Assembly (NCBI GenBank): GCA_013399305.1
Contig: VXAI01000338.1
Span: 241,068-305,067, forward strand
Direction: 5' to 3'
Length of the DNA stretch: 64,000 nucleotides
Source of the DNA: Rostratula benghalensis
Taxonomy: Eukaryota > Chordata > Aves > Charadriiformes > Rostratulidae
Part shown: piece by piece, positions 26,216 through 42,700 of the stretch
Numbering within the stretch: the stretch's first letter is position 1
Layout of the letters: each line of letters starts with the position of its first letter
Program-made: the position numbers and the translations under genes
The notes under the pieces: generated by a model
What the model was told of the DNA's origin: nothing
The model's input: the letters and a program-made list of their open reading frames with translations, nothing else
Databases searched by the model: none

Positions 26216-27578
26216 GTACACACATGAATAGTTAGTCCCATTGACTAATGCTGGACTATTTAAAGTGTGAAAAGTTCATTATTTTCAAGAGTAGGGCCAC
26301 CGTCACACAGACAATTCAGTAACTACATTTATATTGTTTAAATAACCACTTGAGTGTTGCACATGCCTGGAGAAGAAAGTGGGGCAAAAAATCCATTACT
26401 ATCCGTAAAGTCACTTCTCCCCTAAATACCAGTTCTAAAACATATTTACAGCTGTTGACTCTCCCTGCATGTTACTCCTATCATAAAAAAATGTCTTCAA
26501 AACATCCTCTCCGTTAATTTTTAATCCTACCAAAGCAAAAATAGATACTTTAATAGAAAAATACAAGATAAAAAATATCCTAAAAATAAGATGGTAGCAT
26601 GGAATGTCATTTTTACACAAAAAAAGATCCCCTTTCCAGTTGCTTCAGCTATACAAACACTTTCATATTTACAGTTTTGGATGCAGGCCTGTGCTCACTG
26701 AAGTTAATGGTATTTTGCCATCAACTTCACTGGGAACAGGAACAAGGCTCTACCTGGAGTATATTTACCTCTCTGACAAGTCATGGCAGTGGAGAGAAAA
26801 CAGAATGATAAAACACATGTAAGACTGAGGAATCAGCCAGTCCTCTCCAGAATCCTGACTGTCTTCCCTCTCACCACTTCACACCAGTGGAACTTCTCCT
26901 CCTTCACTGGAGTTTTACATAACTCCCAGCACCTAAGAGGGAAAATTGGCACTTTTGATTGTGATATTACACAAGCAAGGAAAAAATGGTCCACCTGCCT
27001 GACTTTCTCAGCAGAGTTAATTACACCCCAATGGAGTTAATTGCACCCAAGTGCCAGTTCCCTTCAAGAACTAAACTCCATATTCCCAAACTTGTATCCC
27101 CTATAATCAATGGCAATGATTCAGTGATGCAGGATCATACCCCAAATGAATCCCTTTTTCCCTTTTGACAGCAATCAGCACCTGTGCCTGTGAAACCATA
27201 TTTTATACCCATGGGTGAGATGCAATTAAGAAAGGAGGTGGTAGAAGCTAAAAAAACACAAAAAAAGGGAACAGAATGAGGCATTCCCCATCAACTAAAC
27301 CCAGATCTGCTGCCCTTGATAGACACTGTCTTTACATATTAAGTACATCCAATAACATCAAATTGCATCATTTTCTTTTTTCATGAGATGAAAGGCCATG
27401 TGGCATAATGTGATTAATAAATCATTCCTGAGCTTCTGAAAGAAATTAAGACAAAATTACTGCTTAAAAGAGTGAGTTCTTCAAGAGCCTCCTCTTTTTA
27501 CACTGATGTCTTTGGTTGTGTCCTTTTCCCTAATTCTTTTTTCCCCAGGAAGAATGGGATTCTTTTTCTTCTTCTTCT
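26210..27578 (-). other. NPR3: NPR3 3' UTR, minimum candidate extent
   Basis: Sequence immediately downstream of the stop codon must be 3' UTR. The nearest canonical AATAAA I see on the minus strand is at 26210-26215 (TTTATT on the plus strand), about 1.36 kb after the stop. ATTAAA variants also occur nearby, and further AATAAA hexamers lie at about 24538, 23483 and 22902. The true end cannot be fixed from sequence alone; mammalian NPR3 transcripts can have UTRs of several kilobases. Confidence 0.35.
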
Positions 27579-27690
27579 TTATGCAGCAGAAAAATGAGAT
27601 CTAATGGAGTCTTCACGTAACTGCCGATGTTTCCCCATGTTACAGTCCTCCTGTCGAGTTCGTCTCTCAATAGTTATTCTGTATTTCTTT
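27579..27690 (-). CDS. NPR3: NPR3 last coding exon (cytoplasmic tail, stop)
   Basis: This 112-base coding segment starts with A, completing AG|A (Arg), then encodes [19 protein letters not shown] and [17 protein letters not shown], followed by TAA at 27579-27581. The 37-residue tail has no kinase-homology or guanylyl cyclase domain, which separates NPR3 from NPR1 and NPR2. Mammalian tails carry a Gi-activating element with paired basic residues and a B-B-x-x-B end (B = basic); here RR and HRQLR keep that pattern. A Cys replaces the Ser I recall in the EES context. The acceptor AG is at 27691-27692 (CATGCAG). A GAA-rich run begins at the stop codon and enters the 3' UTR. Confidence 0.95.
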
Positions 27691-32068
<4,378 letters not shown>

Positions 32069-32204
32069 ATGATTTACATGGTGTATTGTTTGTGTGCTCT
32101 GAAACTCGGCTTTCATCCAGTCGCAGCCTGCCGTGATTCCAAGGGTATTTCACATTTGATCGAATCTCAAAACGCCCCTGCTTTCCGTAGTAGTCCCCAA
32201 TCAC
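32069..32204 (-). CDS. NPR3: NPR3 coding exon 6 (juxtamembrane ectodomain)
   Basis: This 136-base exon encodes [37 protein letters not shown] and TNNTPCKS; the last base (T) starts a codon completed in exon 7. VIGDYYGK closes the ectodomain core. The Cys in PCKS matches the juxtamembrane cysteine that links NPR3 homodimers by disulfide in mammals (family knowledge). NNT is a sequon two residues before that Cys. The acceptor AG is at 32205-32206 (GCCTAG) and the donor is GTAAGT from 32068. The residue formed at the exon 6/7 junction depends on which exon 7 acceptor is used: Ser with the proximal one, Cys with the distal one. Confidence 0.94.
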
Positions 32205-32369
32205 CTAGGCAAAAAAGAAAGGAATGAGAATTTTTCCCTGTCCGGTTAGGGAAGTGAATTGAACAGGAGAGCGGCATCACTCACTCAGACTCTGTGGCAG
32301 GATGTTGAACCACACAGAGCAGGGCTGAAGGGATCTGTGGGAGTGTATGTCATGCATGCCCTGGCCCTG

Positions 32370-32845
32370 GTCAATGCCCTGACCAAAAGCATTCCTGTTG
32401 GATGTTTATCTAATCTAACCTGCTCTTAAGAGCCTCTAAAGATGGAGAGATGTGACAATTTCTGTAGGCAATTATTCTGGAACTTAGCTGTCCACGCTGT
32501 CAGTGGTTTTCCCTAACATGTAACCCAAATCTCTCTTGTTCCCATTATCCATTGCACTTATCCAACCACTTATCAAATTGCCAGTGGACATAGAGACTCT
32601 TCCCTTCTGAAACATCACGTAACATATTCACAGGCTCTTATCTGGTCTGCCCTCAGGCTTCTCTTCTATGTAAACCCAGTTCACACAAGTTCTAATCTTC
32701 TGAATATCCCTCCTGCTCTTCCTGGGATTTCCTCAATTGCTCCATAGTTGTTTGTGTGCTTAGAATGGTGCCCCAGCCAAGGGAGAATATCATTTCAAGT
32801 ACCTTGTGTGCTGAAGCTCCCAGCTACACACTCCAGGTTGGACTC
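32370..32845 (-). mobile_element. Old CR1-family LINE remnant
   Basis: On the plus strand, GTTGGATGTTTATCTAATC then AACCTGCTCTTAAGAGCCTC and, further on, CCCTCAGGCTTCTCTTCTATG and CTCCTGCTCTTCCTGGGATTT follow the reversed order of a CR1 3' region. Divergence is high and the octamer tail is gone, so this is an older layer than the copies in the 3' flank. Confidence 0.75.
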
Positions 32846-33689
32846 TTCTATTTTAAAAGGATCTGGAGATACTTGACCATGTTCAACTAAAATCTTCAAA
32901 CGTTCTGAAGAATTATGATAGAACCTGCCATTCTGCACCTTGTACTTCTGCAGTTGTTGATATTTACATAGAAAGGGTCTTTCACACTTAACATGAACTA
33001 TGATTTCAGATCAATTCATCAAGGTACTTTAGAATTTCAGTCCTGTCCTCAACAGTAAATCCAGGATTTATTCAAGATAACATATGTTGGATCTACTGCA
33101 AAGTCGCAGGAATAAATTGTGCTAACAGCAGTAAGTCACTCATCTGAATACAGTTCCAGAAAAATCTATGTATAGTAATAAAGGCCAAATGTCATGACAC
33201 TGAAGCAATAGCGGAAGCACATCAAAAGATGTATTAGTCCTACCATGGATAAAACCCATACATTAATACACTAGGTTTAGAGTTCAAGCCACTTGATAGC
33301 CTGCTCAGATCTTTCACCCAGATTTAATTTTGCAGGATGAGTTAAGAGACAGCATTAGCCCTGGTTAAATATATAAAGGTAGATTTCACACTAAATGAAG
33401 GGCCCAATTTTGCTCCAAGTTTTGTAAGTGGGAGATAAATCCTTGGAATGAAGACTTTTTTTTTAACGTTTGTTCAAAAATAATGGCAAATTCTGTAAGC
33501 TGGAAAAAGTAGGGGGAGGACCTCAAAAATCATTTGCAGGCAGTAGACCATTCATTAAGAGATTGTTTAATTTATCAAATGGGAGCAGGAGATTCCTTGT
33601 CTAGCAAGGCTTATTAAGCATGAAAGCATGCAGAAAGGCGTAAGAAGAACAGCTAGCAATGACTGAAGGGATGACTAAGCAATGACCAG

Positions 33690-33955
33690 ATTGAGAACAG
33701 AGGTAGGATGTAAGATTTTTGAAGAGCGAGAGTGGTTAAACAGTGGAACAAACATTGAGGGAGCAAGGGAGGCAGTCCCTGTTCTTCAGTGCCTCCAAAG
33801 GAAAAACAAGTGCCTGTTACAGAGTGAGCTTTAGTCACATGTAAACTACAGGGCTCCATACAAGGGTAAGAAACTTGCCTGCCTGTAATACAGCAGAGGT
33901 CAAACTAGGTAACCTGGTGTTTTCCTCTGGCTTTAAATGCTGTGAATGGACCTGG
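33690..33955 (+). mobile_element. Old CR1/L3-like LINE 3' remnant
   Basis: Plus-strand similarity to an ancient CR1 3' end: GTGGTTAAACAGTGGAACAA, a gapped middle, then CAGAGGTCAAACTAGGTAACC and TCTGGCTTTAAATGCTGTGA, matching the usual order of the CR1 terminal region. It is strongly decayed and the 5' limit is uncertain. Confidence 0.55.
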
Positions 33956-35339
33956 GAAAACAGCTCTGCCCAAACACCCATTCATCTGTCTCAGTTCAGC
34001 TGAGAAACATTCTCACAGGGACATAAAAAAACATGGGAAAATGAATAAAAATGAGGCCTCAAAGAAACAATGCTTTTAGCGTGAAGCATGAGGGTAGAAG
34101 CAAGTGCAGCAGGCAAAAGTAAGAAGTAATCACATGTAATGTATGTTAATTGCATGTCTATTTACATACATCATAAACAAAGCTGATGGAAATTAAATTT
34201 GCACTATGTTAAAAGGATAAATGTAGCATCAAAGAAATAAAATAGTTTCAATTGCAAGTGAAAGAGCAATGGAAGGAGGGGTAGGGTAAGGGTTTTAAAT
34301 TGACAAAGGAGACAAGAAGACAATGGACTGAACGAACAGAAGAGATACAAGTTGTTCAAACCAAAGTTATCCCACAAATTCCTACTCCTAGCTTCAATTA
34401 ATGATTATTACTCCTACTGCTGGGAGTGCCTGCAGTTTACTGCTGTAGTTTTATGGCCATTTTTACATACCAAAACACACTAGGCATCCTCATGCTTTTA
34501 AAAAAGGCTTCTTGAGTTTGTCTCTGCGGCAGGACTGACAGGAACAACGTAACCAGACTCAAATCCACACGTAGAAATGCTCAGCTCAGGTTTACTGCTG
34601 CTTTACATTAGAGCTTGATGAAACAGGGGAGGCCAGCAAAGCTCAGCTTGATGCTGTCTTTGCAACTAACAGAAGCTTCATGCTCCAGCTGGAGTTAGGG
34701 GTAACGTATGCATTCATAAACTCAACCCCGTCATGCCCTTCTCTACGTGCAGCTGGTGCTTTCTCATCGACTGTTTTTCACAGCCTGGCTGCTCCCACTC
34801 CTGCTGCGTCTACTGGAATTACCCATGTGGTGTATATGGATCTGTCTGATTAAAATCCCTCTTAAACGCTGAAAACAAGGTGCTCAGGTCTCACTGCATG
34901 ATAAACAAGGTGAGGCAAGGTCTGCACTCCTGTCTGTGGTTGACCACAGGGTAAGATTAACATACCTGTACTCACCGTGTTTATACATCATGGTAACTTG
35001 TGCATACCTGTTGCAGCAAGATTAATTTTTCTTCTTGCCAATGAATAAGGTCTTGTTCATTTTAAACAATAACTTCTCCTATTCAAAATTCACCAGTGCT
35101 TAGCCAGCTTGTGAGATTTCACTTTTAAATTTTAAAGCTTCTAGCATCACGTGAAAAAAGATGCATTGTTAGAGACAGGAATTTAAGAAAGTTTAAGAAA
35201 AACTCAGGACAACTACTTTGAGTTAATTATTTTACAGAAAGGATTTTGTCTGCTGGTTGGTAAGATATTAAGCAATACCATTTTAATAGGTATCTTAAAT
35301 AAACAGATGCCCACCAAGTAAACAGCTGATGCTGTCTTA

Positions 35340-35510
<171 letters not shown>

Positions 35511-36129
35511 TTAGAAAATTAATTAAGTTAAAATACCGAGCCCTTCCAAGAAAAACAAGAAAACAGTGCACAGGTTTTTACAGACCGATATGACAGGAAA
35601 TCTCATCAGTCTCCCAGCATTTTTGTTGGCATTCCAAAAGAAATTGTAATTTCATCTCGGTGTCTGCATTCCTGAATTCTTAACATTTCTCCTTTTTAAA
35701 CATCAAATGTGTGAGACTGTTTGGGGAATACGTGAGAAAAATCTAATCCAAAAGCCAGCACGCAAGAATAAAACACAAATATATTTAATGTGAACTATTT
35801 ACAGAAAGCCTAACTCTGAAATAGCTAACAATAACTCAATAAGGAAAGTCCAGCTCATGTGCTGCAGAGGACACAAGGGCACAGCCGTACAGCGCACAGA
35901 CTGATGGGGCTGGTGCACCCACACAGCCAGTACAGTGTTGTTTCCATCTGATAGGATACTTGGGGGGGGGCACAGACAAGGAGCACCATGTGCACAATCT
36001 ATGCATTTACATAGGATTAACTGCATAATATGGTGCTACTAGTTCTATATTTTTACAGCCCTAGTTCAATTCCTTCCATTACAAGTTCTAAGAAACTGTA
36101 GGGAAATTGGGAACCGTAACGTCATAGCG

Positions 36130-36430
36130 TAAGTCAAGTTTGAAGAACTTCAGGAGGTCTCAAGTCCAACCTCCCACTGGGCAGGATCAGCCAGAAGTCA
36201 GAATAGGATGCTGCTTAGGATTTTATCAGCTTTTCAAAGCCTCCAAGAGTGGAAACTACACAACCTCTCTGTGGGATTTTTGCAACTGTCGCAGTGAATA
36301 AACATTCCCTCATATTCACTCTGAAACTCTCCTATCAGTGCATGCCCTCCTGTACAAAGAGCGTGGCTCCAACTTCTTGCAGTGAAGTTAAACAGGTTCT
36401 TAAAATCCACCAAGCAATACCAACTAACTA
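36130..36430 (-). mobile_element. Old CR1 LINE 3' remnant
   Basis: The plus strand shows TTCAGGAGGTCTCAAGTCC, then AACCTCCCACTGGGCAGGAT, CTTTTCAAAGCCTCCAAGAG and AAACATTCCCTCATATTCAC, in the order of a reversed CR1 3' region. No coding part remains and there are many substitutions. Confidence 0.7.
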
Positions 36431-36678
36431 CGATGAAGACATTGTAAGTCGTTGCTGATAACGCTTTAGCACCTCAAATGTTCTCAAACGCGACCCTCCA
36501 CTGCCTGACACCAAACACAGCCATTTATACCAGTGCAAGTCAAACTGGCATCATCATACACCCACGTTGCACCAACTACATGACTATCCCAGGCACAAAG
36601 CAGTAGAGAATCAGGTTCTCACTGACTGTAAATCGGAAGACTGAGGTCGGATATTCAGCCAGAGTATAAATTCCCCTC

Positions 36679-36727
36679 AACATACCTCATGATAGTAAAC
36701 ATACCTCAACAGATTAACACACCTCAA
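36679..36727. repeat. Short three-copy tandem repeat
   Basis: AACATACCTCA starts at 36679 and 36698 and recurs as AACACACCTCA at 36716; periods are 19 and 18 bases. Confidence 0.65.
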
Positions 36728-37799
36728 TTTCTCTAGACCCTGTTCCCGTTCAGTGATGCCAGGTATGTTTAAACTTACTGGGATCTTCAAAACATGTAGC
36801 TGTCATCAAAAAATTATTGTCAAGAATCTGTTTCACTATAATAAATCGTTAATCAAACAGTTGCCAATTTGATTTTTGCAGGAAAACAGAATGGATACAA
36901 AAACCATTTGGCTGTGAAAGCACTAGAAGAGACCACTACGAAGAGCTGCAGGATTCTTGCCCACATGGCAATTTGGATTCTTGATCTGATAGGAGGTGTT
37001 GATTGGAACAGACACTGTCCTGGCCTAGTAAAGCAAAAAATTCAGTCTTTGGAATTAGATACTAAAACTTTCTGAAACTCAAGAATTCCTATGGGCTTTT
37101 TTGGTTTTGTTTTGTTTTGGGTTTTTTTTAATGGGAAAGACTAATTTTTAACTTTTCCACCTGAATCAAAGAGTTTGAAATATCAGCATTTCCTTTAATG
37201 TTCTTCCTTATGAAACACATTTAGGAAATTCTGCAACTACCTCAATTAAGAACTGAGTTTGCATGAAGATGGAAGGATTTTATCCACACTCTCATTTTTT
37301 TCTATTATGTTAGTCGCCTGCATACGGAAAATTTTCTTACTTTTTCAGAGGAAAAGCCAAAGAATAGAAACTATTCTCCACAATATATGCCCTGCAATCA
37401 TACCAGGTTGTCTCTAACAACTCACACAATAAGGAAAAGTTTGATCACTTCAGCCTAATCCTTGCCTAAGCACATGATGTTGCCTCTGCTGATGCAGCTG
37501 GCAGACTGCTATACACTGCAAAAACAGCATCCACATCCCATTGGAGTTCTGATGGCTCACCTGTTTCAGAGCAGGCTGTAAAATGAGGTGCCAAGGCAAT
37601 CAGATATCTAGAAGTTAGCAGTTAAATTAAAGTCATTAATGAAATTGCAGTTCTCATCCTCAAGGCTGCCAAAGTTTAAGTGAATTATAAAGCTTCAATC
37701 CTCCAGTAGAGCCTGGTAGGTACATGCATGGATCTGCTGCATCTGCTTCAGAGAGGAGTCTCCTTAATCAAGGGACGTGATTTTCCTTAAAGGACTGGC

Positions 37800-38197
37800 T
37801 TGAAAGACATCATTATAGGACTCTTTCAAAATCAGATTTATCCTTGTGACCTCATTAATGTTTATAAATATGTAAAGGGTGAGTGTCAGGAGGATGGAGC
37901 CAGGCTTTTCTCAGTGATGGCCTATGAAAGGACAAGGGGCAATGGGTGCAAGCTGGAACATAGGAGGTTCCACTTAAATATGAGAAAAAACTTCTTCACA
38001 GTGAGGGTGACGGAGCACTGGAAGGGGCTGCCCAGAGAGGTTGTGGAGTCTCCTTCTCTGGAGACATTCAAAACCTGCCTGGATGAGTTCCTGTGTGACC
38101 TGATCTAGGTGTCCATCCCCCCTCTGGCAGGGGGATTGGACTGGATGATCTTTCAAGGTCCCTTCCGATCCCTGATAGTCTGTGATTTTGTGAAATT
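37800..38197 (+). mobile_element. CR1 LINE 3' fragment
   Basis: A well preserved plus-strand CR1 end. The ORF2 C-terminus is readable ([70 protein letters not shown]), followed by GGGGGATTGGACTGGATGAT and the tail TCTGTGATTTTGTG. It is 5'-truncated and lies inside NPR3 intron 4, antisense to the gene. Confidence 0.9.
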
Positions 38198-39621
38198 ATA
38201 TTCAGCAAAGTACTGACACAGGGAGGACATGGTGTATCAGCTGTACCCTCACAGCTCAACTTGACAGCTACATTTTCAGAATATTTCAGAATAGCTGTGA
38301 CTGGGCAGCCAGCAACAAGAAGTTAGTTTTCACAAGTTTTGAAAAAGAATTTTCCCATCTGCCTTGGCTGGTTTTACAAGAAAGGTGTGAGAATTAACCA
38401 CGCAACCTGCATGAAACACATGGTACTATGAAACTTGCATGGACAGAAAAGCTGTCGGCTTCTTGGAGCTTAGGAGCAGAAGTACAGAAAAGACAGACAG
38501 GCTGTGCTGGGGTGTCTGTTCATACATAGGATAGTCAAACAGTGGGGCAAATCCAGAATTCTTCTGTTAAAACAGTGTGTTTTGGGAAGCCAAGGGAGGT
38601 AACGGGACATCAACCACGATCTCGAGCTGGTGCAGGGCTCCTTATGCAACCAGCACAATTTAGAGCAATCCCCGTTGCCTTAAGCTGCCCTAGGGACCCT
38701 TTTGCCTTGTGTTCAGGTCACAATTTGAGAACTGAACAGAGGTTTGAAGGTGCTGTCCTTCTTGCCTTCCTCTGCTATGTCCAGTCTGCTTCTGGAGCAG
38801 AGAACCTGGCCACTGAGATTTTTTTCCTACACATTCAAATTAATCATTTGGCTGTTATCTAGGGGAAATGTTTCCTTCTCCCAGGCATTTCCACAGGAAA
38901 TCTTGCCAATCCTACACCAAAAGGCTGGAGTATTACAATGGATAGATAGGAATATTCGAAGGGATGACATATAAATCCAGTAACCCTCTGTTTCTTTATT
39001 ATGATCCCTCTCTGGCAAAAGCACTCGTGTTGCTTTGCATCAGCAGGGTGACACACAAGTGCCAGTTGCACTGAGGAACTGCAACCCACCAGATTCAGTG
39101 CTGTTCAGCTGCTGCCTCTGAGATAACAAGCACAGCTCCTGAGAGGAGGCTGGGGGAAAATCCTTTCAGGGCCCAGAGGACTCCGTCAAGAAACAGAAAA
39201 AAAAAAAAAAACAACCTGGCACCTGCTTGGTCCTATCCATTCCCAGGCTTTTACGATAAAAATGTCAAGTGGAAAAAAATGAGGCAGTCTCAGAGCTAGT
39301 AGATACACATGAATAAACCAACCAGCTGTAATCCTTTCAAAAACAATGAATGAGCCTGAGAAAATTATTGGGATTTCTTTAGAACATCAGTGACGGTCAT
39401 TAAATTGTTCAGAGTTTTTTGAGCTGAATAAGACCTCAAGGGCTAGTGCAGAAAAAAGTCAGACTGGTGAGGCATATGAATAAGCGTTAAAGACGTATAT
39501 GGTTTCATATGGCTATTTTCCTCTCATTTAAGGGTGGAATAGGCACAGGTCCTTGCTCTGCACAAGACAAAGACCTATATTTTTTTGTTTCTGTAAACTG
39601 GAATTGCATATTAACTCTTAC

Positions 39622-39757
39622 CTTCATATGTCCTGTTCCGTGTTTGCTGAACAATTTTTTCCCCATCTTTCTTACTGAAACCAAACTTCAGGACTTCCTG
39701 TAAAGCTAGAGCATAAAGAAGAATAGCATCATGGAATCCTTCCACAAACATGTTCAC
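39622..39757 (-). CDS. NPR3: NPR3 coding exon 4 (ectodomain)
   Basis: This 136-base exon encodes [38 protein letters not shown] and TRNRTYE, then the first base of a Gly codon. The [15 protein letters not shown] segment is a signature shared by natriuretic peptide receptors, and NRT is a sequon also known in mammalian NPR3. The acceptor AG is at 39758-39759, and the donor is GTAAGA from 39621. The polypyrimidine tract is a TTTTC-type microsatellite (AAAAG on the plus strand), listed separately. Phase 0 entry and phase 1 exit agree with the neighbouring exons. Relative to recalled human sequence there are conservative changes such as Tyr for Phe after NRT. Confidence 0.96.
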
Positions 39758-39758
39758 C

Positions 39759-39783
39759 TGAAAAAAGAAAAGAAAAGAAAAAA
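39759..39783. repeat. AAAAG microsatellite in exon 4 polypyrimidine tract
   Basis: Plus-strand AAAAAAGAAAAGAAAAGAAA run. On the minus strand it forms the uninterrupted pyrimidine tract directly before the CAG acceptor of NPR3 exon 4. Confidence 0.85.
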
Positions 39784-42700
39784 GCAATGGTAACTGACAT
39801 ATAAAAAGCTTTTCTTCCCCATGGAATTCACTAACTAGAGGGAATCTCCAAATCAAACACGATGACTAATTTGGAGTGTTATTTTCTCAACTGCTGGAAC
39901 ACAAAGGAATGCATCTCAAAAAAACCCAGGGGAGGGAAAGGGCAACTTTTGACCCATTTTTAAGAACAGTTAAGCACTATCTGCTACTATGAACATTCAA
40001 ACCACACTTCAATGTTTTGTCTGAATATCTCTGCAGACAGGGGAGAAATTTTCAGATCACAGTTCCCATTGCCAGACGCACAAATTCTGCAGCTGACCGT
40101 GTGAGACTCCGTAAGGTGCCGAGCACCTTCATCCCTCAGCACCAAGTACATCCTCCTCCCCCTGCACCAAGGGCTTAGCAGCTCCCAGGCTGGGAAGTCT
40201 GTTCTGCCATGATTTTTTTTGGAGAGCACAACTGGTGGATTTGCTTGTTTAATGATTACCACTTGCATTTCTGGCCCCTGTTCAGGTGAGCATCTCTCCA
40301 CTAGCAAATGAGCAATGGAGGGGAGAAAACTACTTACCCTCTACAGTAATGCATTCTCTGGAACTGCCATGAGAATGCTTCCCTGTCCCTTACAGTTTTT
40401 CCACAAATGACGTGAAATCAATGGAATGTTGCTTTCTAACCCCAATATAAAAGACGACTCATTCCAACCAGCTCTACCCGCCACAAGTCTACATAGGCAA
40501 CCTACGTGGGCAAGCCTTTGGTCCACATCACTGTGAGCAACAACAGTTCAAAGCAAAGTGCTGGAAGAACATGTCAGGTTTGTTCACAGGAGCCTGTAAA
40601 CTGGTGTGCTTCAGTGATGAAGCAATAACTGTTTTAGGAGCCAAGTTCAGATGGAGATCCATCTGCGGAAGCAGACACACATGGCTTGAGCAACACAGGT
40701 ATTCCTCTTCTGTAAGGAGGAACTCACATCTCAACAGTGCAATGCACCCTGGCTTGATGCACAATAATTCAGAATTAGTTATCTTTTCAGCTGCAAGAAA
40801 GATATTCTAATTCATTTACAGTTTCATTACAATGGAAAAGCTCCTGACATCCTAGCAAAGGTGTAATCAATGATTGTACTACATTATGTGAGTCTCCTAT
40901 TCCCATTTCCAGAGGTGGGAACAACCCATCACTACAAATATTCTCCTGGATAGAAACAACATTTAGCTTATCTCCCACTTCCATGTATCTAAATTATTTT
41001 AGATGTTGGTAAATAAAGTGCTACTCCAACTCTCAGAGCTTTAGCTGGATATTAAACATGTTGAAAGATAAAAACATGTAGCCAGTTAAGTAAATAACTG
41101 CTCCATAGATAAAGAGCATTACACAGTTGATTGGCTAAATCAAACTATACAACCCTCTGGTAATGTAATTACATACAAGACATTCCTTCACTCTTAAACC
41201 AGTTGCCAACAGTAAGGGGAAATTTGGAATTATTTACTGATAATATAAAAGTTTACATTGTTCTGACATTTAAAATTGGGAATTTTAGGTAACTCCAAAC
41301 TATGTTTCATTATGAAAACGCACCAACAGTTTAGGGAAAGAGCTACAGAAGGCACAAAACAGCTCAGTTCAGTTTGACAGACAAAGACTAAAAGGCAGCT
41401 GCGGTTATTTTGACCTGAGAAGAAAGCATGACAGAAAAGGTGAAACTCAAGCTTTTGGTGGTATAACAAGAGTTGATGATCAGAGTGCACACTAGGACAG
41501 GCTTTGCCAGTGGGGAGCTTAATTTTTTAGAATTGAAAAGAAAAAAACAAACCAAGAAACCACAAAGCTTGACAAGTGCTTTATGTGCCAGCGTTAGAGT
41601 CCAAGTGGCCTGTGGCTGATCAAACATGGGCTTTCTTGACATGACACTCATTCTCTCAGGAGAGAAATGAGTCTCTCTAGTTGCTTTACCTCCCTGCTGG
41701 CTGATTTACAGCTTGTGGCTGGCATCCTTTTCCAGTAGAGCTATTTGTCACTTCCTTTGTCCATGGCAAAGACTTCTCAGCGTAACACAGCAACCTTCAA
41801 AATCCATTTTGCCAGTTAATTTGCTCAATCTGAAATCTACCCATGCCACCAGCCTGAAAAGCTTCCTGCAGACACTATGTATTTGTCAGATAAATCCTGC
41901 CAAAACTCACTTGGTAGTTTGGGAGGTGACTGCCACAGCCCCTCACCTTAACTCTTGGCCAAAGGCCCTGACATTGCGTATGAAAAATCACATTAGAAAA
42001 TAATCAGAAGATTACTTCTGCACTCATGCACAAACCCCAACATTTTATCTTACGTTGCCAAGGAAAGTGAAACACTTTCTAGACTGCGTTTATTTGAATT
42101 CCAGAATGCCTGATAGTCAGAATAAATAATAGTTACTGCTATAATAGTTTTGCTGCTGAAAAAGGGTTAAAAAAGGCTAGGTGAGGTATATGCTCCATGA
42201 AAGTTTCAAATAGGGATGACCGTAAATGTGAAGATGTCTTTACAAGTTGCTTGAAGGTCTCCATGGTAATAAATAATGTGTGGTTCAACATTAGACAGCC
42301 CTCCCTCAGGACAAAACCAAACAGATCATAAAAGCTACTAAAGATCCACTAATCTTGTAGGTAATTAACAGCTCTTTTAGTTGAGCTCTAATAAAAACAG
42401 AACTTTTTGATCATAGTATTTTCCATTTTCATTTATGCTGGTTTTTTTAATTACAGCTGCAAGCTGAGCTCCAAGTGCTATGATCGCAATTTTGCACATC
42501 AGGTCTACTAAAATGATGCTGCCCTTGACCCGTGCTGCAGAGCAGAGCCATTTCCTCAGTGCGTGCCATCAGCAATGCACGTTGCAACAGAGGAGCTGTC
42601 AGGTTCGCTAAACGTCTTTGGGGGCTGCAATACAAATATGCAGAAACTCCCCGGCTGAGATACCTTCGGTGTTACTTCCACATCCCGTTCAAGGTACCAC

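Larger units (their letters stand above)
12761..27578. other. NPR3 3' flank and 3' UTR, otherwise unannotated
   Basis: About 14.8 kb. The part nearest 27578 is 3' UTR of unknown length. The rest has no recognisable gene or long mobile element. It includes short tandem duplications (12767, 16321), poly(A) runs near 13416, 14468 and 22369, an AAATAAAGGG-type repeat near 14961 and a C run at 19286. The open frames near 14600-15090 lie on this low-complexity sequence. Confidence 0.5.

Noticed and set aside
39611..39856. 81-codon minus-strand open frame as a full gene
   Set aside because: It is NPR3 exon 4 plus flanking intron.
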